DNA from: CAVYXF01 sp963772335
GTDB lineage: Bacteria; Pseudomonadota; Alphaproteobacteria; Rhizobiales; Rhodomicrobiaceae
Direction of reading: 5' to 3'
NCBI GenBank assembly: GCA_963772335.1
Contig: CAVYXF010000001.1
Location: 496,001-560,000, forward strand
Length of the DNA stretch: 64,000 nucleotides
Of the stretch, positions 59,880-64,000 are shown one piece after another; position 1 is the first letter of the stretch, and the number at the start of each line of letters is the position of its first letter. The notes under the pieces are model-generated. The model did not search any database. It was not told where the DNA came from and saw only the letters and a list, made by a program, of their open reading frames with translations. The position numbers and the translations under genes were made by a program.

Positions 59880-61088
59880 CTAGCGCAATCGCGGCGTATC
59901 GTCAAATAAGCGGCGATGGGTGTCGATCGCCAGGCGGTCGGTCATTCCGGCGACGAAATCGCCGATGACCCGCCCCGGCTCACCTTCGGCCACAGCCTTT
60001 TGCCAGTCTTGCGGCAATTCGTGCGGCCGGTCGAGAAAATAGCCAAAGAGGTCGCGCACGATCTTCTGCGCCCCGCTCATGATCGTCTTGATGTGGGGGT
60101 GCAGATAGAACTCCTCAAATAGGAACGCGCGCAGCTCGGCAAGTTCACCCGTCAGATCCTTCGAAAATCCGACAATCGGAAGGCCGGCCTTGCGGATGTC
60201 TTCTGCCGATTGCGGCGCGAGCTGTGCAAGCCGCGCGCTCGTCTCCCCGACAAGGTCATGCACCATCTGGCTGATCAGCCTGCGGTTGACTTCATAGATC
60301 AGGCGACTGTCCGGAAGGGCGCCGTGCAGCTCCTCGACCACGGCAATGAAGCGGGCAACCAGTGGCACCTCACGGATCTTCGCCAGCGGCACGAGCCCCG
60401 CGCGCAGACCATCATCGAGATCGTGATTGTTGTAGGCGATGTCGTCAGCAAGTGCCGCGACCTGCGCCTCAGCGGAGGCAAAGCTGGACAGATCGAGGGG
60501 ATAGATTGCGTCGTAGTCGAGGATAGCCTGAGGCACGCCCTTGAGGGCGTAACGCGGTGTTGGCTCCCCCTTGCCGGTCAAGAGAGGACCGTTATGTTTG
60601 ACGAGCCCCTCCAATGTCTCCCAGGCGAGGTTGAGCCCATCGAACGCGGCATACCGGCCCTCCAGCTGGGTCACGACCCGCATACTCTGGGCGTTGTGAT
60701 CGAACCCGCCGCAAGCCTGCATCATCTCGTCCAGCGCCTCCTCGCCCGCATGGCCGAAGGGCGTGTGCCCGAGATCATGGGCGAGCGCGATCGCCTCGGC
60801 GAGATCCTCGTCCAGCCGCAGGGCACGGGCGACGGTGCGGGCGATCTGTGCGACTTCAAGGCTGTGGGTCAGGCGCGTCCGGTAATGGTCGCCCTCATGG
60901 TAGACGAACACCTGAGTCTTATAAGTGAGGCGGCGGAACGCCGAGGAATGGATGATCCGATCGCGGTCCCGCTGATAATGGGTTCTCAGCGAGCAAGCCG
61001 GCTCGTCATGCAGACGGCCGCGACTTTCGGCGGCAGAACAGGCATACGCGGCGACGGGCCGCTCTGCGAAGCCGAGAGGGAGCGTCAT
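59880..61088 (-). CDS. dgt: deoxyguanosinetriphosphate triphosphohydrolase-like protein
   Basis: The 402-residue HD-domain enzyme (ATG 61088 after AAGGGGGT) hydrolyses dGTP or other dNTPs to the nucleoside and triphosphate. Motifs are SSAFRRLTYKTQVFVYHEGDHYRTRLTHSLEVAQIARTVARAL, AIALAHDLGHTPFGHAGEEALDE (HD metal site) and ADDIAYNNHDLDDGL. It belongs to the short dGTPase-like type of alphaproteobacteria, normally next to argS and opposite erpA, as here. Twelve upstream codons are not conserved. Confidence 0.94.
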   Translation of the reverse strand: MTLPLGFAERPVAAYACSAAESRGRLHDEPACSLRTHYQRDRDRIIHSSAFRRLTYKTQVFVYHEGDHYRTRLTHSLEVAQIARTVARALRLDEDLAEAIALAHDLGHTPFGHAGEEALDEMMQACGGFDHNAQSMRVVTQLEGRYAAFDGLNLAWETLEGLVKHNGPLLTGKGEPTPRYALKGVPQAILDYDAIYPLDLSSFASAEAQVAALADDIAYNNHDLDDGLRAGLVPLAKIREVPLVARFIAVVEELHGALPDSRLIYEVNRRLISQMVHDLVGETSARLAQLAPQSAEDIRKAGLPIVGFSKDLTGELAELRAFLFEEFYLHPHIKTIMSGAQKIVRDLFGYFLDRPHELPQDWQKAVAEGEPGRVIGDFVAGMTDRLAIDTHRRLFDDTPRLR

Positions 61089-61225
61089 TGAAGTGACCCC
61101 CTTGCTTTTGTGATAACGCCGCACGCCAATGGCAGGGCAATAATTGACAAAAAGCTCTAACTTCCTACTTGCATAATGGCTATCGTAATTACGAGCCTAA
61201 TCTAACCGATTCGACAGTGGCAAAA

Positions 61226-61549
61226 ATGGCCGTTCAGCTCACAGACCGCGCCGCAAGGCGGATCTCCGAAATCGTCGCACAGGAATCCGCGACCAAGATG
61301 CTCCGCGTGAGCGTCAAAGCTGGAGGCTGCTCCGGTTTCCAATACGCTTTCGATCTGGTCGACGACCGTGAAAGTGGTGATTACGTCATTGAAAAGGAAG
61401 GCGCAGTCGTGCTGATCGACGATATTTCCTTCCCGCACCTCAATGGCGCCGAGATCGATTTCGTCGACGACCTGATCGGCGCCTCGTTCAAGATCAACAA
61501 CCCCAACGCCACCTCCTCCTGCGGCTGCGGAACCTCGTTTTCGGTTTAG
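61226..61549 (+). CDS. erpA: iron-sulfur cluster insertion protein (HesB/IscA family)
   Basis: From ATG 61226 the 107-residue A-type carrier protein has LTDRAARRISEIVAQE, the first ligand Cys in KAGGCSGFQYAFDLVDD and the last two in SSCGCGTSFSV. It receives Fe-S clusters and passes them to target proteins. Earlier in-frame starts (TTG 61169, GTG 61217) would add residues outside the family. A TTGACA at 61144-61149 could be the -35 of its promoter. It is divergent from dgt. Confidence 0.93.
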   Translation: MAVQLTDRAARRISEIVAQESATKMLRVSVKAGGCSGFQYAFDLVDDRESGDYVIEKEGAVVLIDDISFPHLNGAEIDFVDDLIGASFKINNPNATSSCGCGTSFSV

Positions 61550-62154
61550 CGGCGTTTATACCGCCGGCGTGGCTGCAAAAGACCTGGGCAGGGGCTCTCG
61601 CGCGCTGCCAATGACATACCGCTGTGCCTCGATGCACTCATCGAGAGGATAGCGCGAGGTTGGGGGTCGAAAAGGCGATCCGCGCGTCGCCGATCCGCCT
61701 GAATGGCAGGAAAAAAACCTGCTTGGCTTTGCTTAATGGCAGTTCGCGCCGAATTGGCTGCAGAAGGACTTCAATGCGCAGATCGATAAGGCCGCGTTGG
61801 CCTGCGGGCGCGTGAAAACCGCCCAATCAAGGCGGCGTGCAGCTCCATCGCGGGCTTTCGCGCAGCCCTTGTCCAAGGCACCATCGCACGCCTTCATCGC
61901 CTCCGTCGGCCGATCCTAAGATTATGCCTCCGCGCCGGTTGGTTTGGTACGGCAAGGCTAAGACTAGCTTTTCATATCCAGGATTCGGGCAATCGCCTGG
62001 ACCATCTGGAGGCAAGGTCTTGTAATGATAAGCTATTCACGAATATCCATCTTGATTGTCATTGACCACCTGAATTTGTAATGCAAATCTTGCCTATTTC
62101 ATAGAAGAGTCCTAGAATTAGCTGTTGAAAATATTTTTATCGAGGAGCAATCTT
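61550..62154. other. 605-bp spacer without a recognisable gene
   Basis: The stretch after erpA holds only short frames. One of them (about 61735-61915, plus strand) reads WQFAPNWLQKDFNAQIDKAALACGRVKT and may be a gene remnant, since it starts after a stop with no start codon. xthA, often downstream of erpA, is absent. From about 61980 the base composition becomes AT-rich and probably contains the promoter of the AhpD-like gene. Confidence 0.4.
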
Positions 62155-62550
62155 ATGAGAAAACTCATTTTGGCTAGTGTTCTTCTTATCGGAACCACCT
62201 CCTTCGCTGTGGCGCAGGATGCTCCGAAGTTCCTTGCCAATACCTATCCCGAGCATGCTCTTGCCGCAGCGCTCGGAGCGCGCGACGCGCTTTTCGGCAA
62301 CGGAGCATCTTTAGACGCCAAGACGCGGGAACTCGTCGGGCTAGCGGTCGCCGCGCAAATCCCTTGCCAATATTGTAGCTACGCTCACACCAAGCGAGCC
62401 AAAGCCTTAGGCGCGAGCGAAGCCGAAATCCGCGAAGCGGTCGCTATGGCAGCCTATGTTCGCCATTGGAGCACCGTTCTCAACGGGATGCAGTATGACT
62501 TCACGGCCTTCAAGGCTGAATACGACGACCTCACAAAGAAGACGAACTGA
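62155..62550 (+). CDS. exported carboxymuconolactone decarboxylase / AhpD-like protein
   Basis: From ATG 62155 (GAGGAG seven bases upstream) the product has 131 residues. A signal peptide (MRKLILASVLLIGTTSFAVAQ) is followed by an AhpD fold: LDAKTRELVGLAVAAQIPCQYCSYAHTKRAKALGASEAEIREAVAMAAYVRHWSTVLNG. The Cys-Gln-Tyr-Cys-x-x-x-His motif is the redox centre of the AhpD/CMD superfamily. Most family members are cytoplasmic, so the signal peptide is unusual and points to a periplasmic peroxide or thiol function. A strong terminator follows, so it is probably a single-gene unit. Confidence 0.88.
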   Translation: MRKLILASVLLIGTTSFAVAQDAPKFLANTYPEHALAAALGARDALFGNGASLDAKTRELVGLAVAAQIPCQYCSYAHTKRAKALGASEAEIREAVAMAAYVRHWSTVLNGMQYDFTAFKAEYDDLTKKTN

Positions 62551-62599
62551 ACCACTGCTCTTCCCGAAAGCGCTTGCGCCCGTGAATGAGCAAGGCCTC

Positions 62600-62634
62600 G
62601 GCGCTGGTGCTAGGCACTAGCGCCTTTCTTTGTT
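62600..62634 (+). terminator. Rho-independent terminator of the AhpD-like gene
   Basis: GGCGCTGGTGC (62600-62610) pairs with GCACTAGCGCC (62614-62624) over 11 positions with one G-T pair and a three-base loop. TTTCTTTGTT (62625-62634) follows. Confidence 0.88.
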
Positions 62635-62654
62635 CCGCCTTGGGCTGCGCAATT

Positions 62655-63719
62655 TAGAGCGGATTCAAACCGACCGTACATAACCTGAATGGCGGAGATA
62701 GTTGCGGCACTCGTCTTGTTTGAAGGTGTCGATGAGATCGCCGATAGCGGTCCAGAGGGCTTCGACCGAGCGGGCAGCGACCGTGCGCAGCAGGGCCTTC
62801 AGCTTCGCGAACATCTGCTCGATCGGGTTGAGATCGGGCGAGTAAGGCGGCAGGTAGCGGAGTTCTGCGCCCGCGGCCTGGATGGCCTTGCGCACACCCT
62901 CAACCTTGTGGCTTGACAGGTTGTCGAGAATGACAATGTCGCCGGGCTTCAAGGTCGGCACCAGCACCTGTTGCACATAGGCGAGGAAGCTCGCGCCATT
63001 GATGGCGCCGTCGAAAACCGCCGGGGCCGTCAAGCCGTCGGCTCTGAGGGCGCCAATGAATGTGGTCGTCTTCCAATGGCCATGCGGCACAGGCGCGACC
63101 AGGCGCTCGCCGCGCCTCGAGCGGCCGTAGCGGCGCGTCATGTTCGTCGTGGCCCAGGTCTCGTCGATGAAGACGAGGCGTTCCATGCTCAAGCTGCCTT
63201 GGGTTTTCCGCCACGCCTCGCGCGCAGCGGCAACGTCGGCTCGCTCTTGCTCGGCGGCGTGGCACGTCTTTTTTTGTGCGACAGATCAAGCGCCTGGAGT
63301 GTGGCCCACATGGTGGCGATGCACACCGTCACGTTCCGTTCGCGTATCGACCACTCTGTGAGTTCGGCCAAGGTCGCATCGGGATGAGCCGAGACGTAGG
63401 CGGCAAGCGCATCGAGATGACCGTCGAGCTTGCGCCCCGCACGACCGGTTTTCGGCAGGGCGGTTTCGATACCACGGAGCCGGCGTCGAGCCAGAGCTTT
63501 ATAGATGTAGGACACGCTGACTTCGAACAGCGGAGCCACTTCATAGACCCGCCCGCCACGATCAACCGCAGCCAGCACACGCGACCTCAGATCGTCCGAA
63601 TAGCTCTGTCCAGAGACCCATCCCATCGCCGCCCCCTCCTCATAGAGACGACAGGACAAGAATCACTGTTCGCGAAGTTTGTGAATCCCTTCGATTCTGG
63701 TCGGATTGAAAATGCTCTA
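62655..63719 (-). mobile_element. IS630-family insertion sequence
   Basis: The element is bounded by imperfect 21-base inverted repeats: TAGAGC-GGA-TTCAA-A-CCGACC at 62655-62675 and its counterpart GGTCGG-A-TTGAA-AAT-GCTCTA at 63699-63719. A TA lies at each outer end, the target duplicated by IS630/Tc1 elements. It is about 1.06 kb and complete, with one transposase gene in two frames. It sits in the stop codon of the gene at the right edge of the window. Confidence 0.9.
62665..63626 (-). CDS. IS630-family transposase, produced by -1 frameshifting
   Basis: The first frame (MGWVSGQSYSDDLRSRVLAAVDRGGRVYEVAPLFEVSVSYIYKALARRR, helix-turn-helix, start ATG 63626) continues into LQALDLSHKK. The second frame carries the DDE domain: RLVFIDETWATTNMTRRYGR, PGDIVILDNLSSHKVEGVRKAI and LNPIEQMFAKLKALL, i.e. 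the D-D-E triad. The two join at CAC-AAAAAAA-G (A7 at 63275-63269 on the minus strand) by a -1 shift, giving HKKKTCHAAEQERADVAAAREAWRK and a 320-residue protein. A7 is a normal slippage signal in IS630 elements, so the element may be active. The stop codon lies in the terminal repeat. Confidence 0.9.
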
Positions 63720-64000
63720 GGACGTCGGCCCCAGCCTTCGCGTCAGCGTCTCGAACTCGCGGCGCAGCTGGTCGTTCTTGAATACCTGGTCGAAGCCCGG
63801 CGCCTCCAGCTTCTGGATCGCCTCGAAGGAGGTGCGGGCTTCCTCCATCAGCATGTGCAGCTGGAAGCTCGCCTCAACCGTCTCGAAGGTGTTGTCGGCG
63901 ATGGCGAGATCACGTGCGGTACGTTCGCGGGCCTCGGAGAGCTGGCGGCGCTGGGTGTCAAGATAATCGCGGTAGAAGCTTGCGACCTTCTCGGCGAAAT
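63717..64000 (-). CDS. C-terminal part of an unidentified protein (5' end outside window)
   Basis: The frame is open from the right edge to a TAG at 63717-63719. It encodes about 93 residues: FAEKVASFYRDYLDTQRRQLSEARERTARDLAIADNTFETVEASFQLHMLMEEARTSFEAIQKLEAPGFDQVFKNDQLRREFETLTRRLGPTS. The sequence is strongly helical, charged and probably coiled-coil, like the end of a scaffold or membrane-associated protein. I do not recognise the family. The stop codon is contributed partly by the IS630 terminal repeat; without the element the codon would read TAA, so the protein end is unchanged. Confidence 0.75.
   Translation of the reverse strand, partial: FAEKVASFYRDYLDTQRRQLSEARERTARDLAIADNTFETVEASFQLHMLMEEARTSFEAIQKLEAPGFDQVFKNDQLRREFETLTRRLGPTS

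Noticed and set aside
61624..61826. Short ORFs between erpA and the AhpD-like gene
   Set aside because: Composition and lack of ribosome binding sites give no support; at best they are debris of a lost gene.

Overview
This 64 kb window looks like chromosomal DNA of a GC-rich alphaproteobacterium, most likely of the order Hyphomicrobiales (Rhizobiales). The evidence is the split b/b' ATP synthase operon (atpI-B-E-F'-F), the argS - SPOR protein - nagZ - scpA - scpB cluster, a large NAD-type glutamate dehydrogenase of about 1600 residues, a glnB-glnA pair behind a sigma-54 promoter, and a palindromic spacer repeat of rhizobial type next to scpB. Most of the window is housekeeping DNA. Accessory DNA is limited to a few genes: higBA, a curlin-repeat gene, a type III polyketide synthase cluster, a tRNA fragment and one IS630 element.

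Layout. 1-1543: two DsbA-type thiol oxidoreductases around a DUF1330 gene. 1587-5042: smc. 5039-6195: a higBA-like toxin-antitoxin pair and an acetyltransferase. 6257-8972: the F0 ATP synthase operon with promoter and terminator. 9324-10389: a secreted curlin-repeat (amyloid-like) protein without a visible secretion system. 11058-12848: a second-type IF-1, a spacer full of dyads, a thioredoxin-like protein and a small membrane protein. 12912-14831: glnB-glnA. 15063-24152: NAD(P)HX repair enzyme, a large Pro/Ala-rich GH3 protein, a TPR protein, a PHA-depolymerase-like esterase and a UMF1 transporter. 24166-31964: NAD-GDH, ComF, an NDUFAF5-like methyltransferase and a D-2-hydroxyacid dehydrogenase. 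32420-35682: a galactose/galactonate catabolic operon of De Ley-Doudoroff type (SDR dehydrogenase, lactonase, dgoK, dgoA). 35843-39814: a caa3-type cytochrome oxidase operon. 39944-45534: small and unusual genes, including a winged-helix/TPR regulator, an FAH-PanE fusion and a tRNA 3' fragment. 45640-48994: type III PKS, ICMT-type methyltransferase and exporter. 49494-53092: NDH-2 and a prolyl oligopeptidase. 53129-61549: scpB, scpA, nagZ, SPOR protein, argS, dGTPase and erpA. 62155-64000: a secreted AhpD-like protein and an IS630 element sitting exactly in the stop codon of a gene that runs off the right edge.

The most striking observation is at the level of reading frames. Three otherwise intact genes (glnA, NAD-GDH and a DUF4242 gene) are each broken by a single-base indel. 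Restoring the frame in each case recreates, or can recreate, a GANTC site, the target of the alphaproteobacterial methyltransferase CcrM. Corrected lengths (469, 1608 and 100 residues) fit the families. The simplest reading is methylation-associated sequencing error rather than real pseudogenes, although mutation at methylated sites is an alternative. The IS630 transposase frameshift is different: it lies on an A7 run typical of programmed -1 slippage.

Other candidates for something new are a tandem stem-loop RNA with C-rich anti-Shine-Dalgarno-like loops at 32299-32406, a 24-codon ORF with an almost complete anti-16S Shine-Dalgarno at 39997-40071, and a block of three consecutive dyads at 11445-11624.
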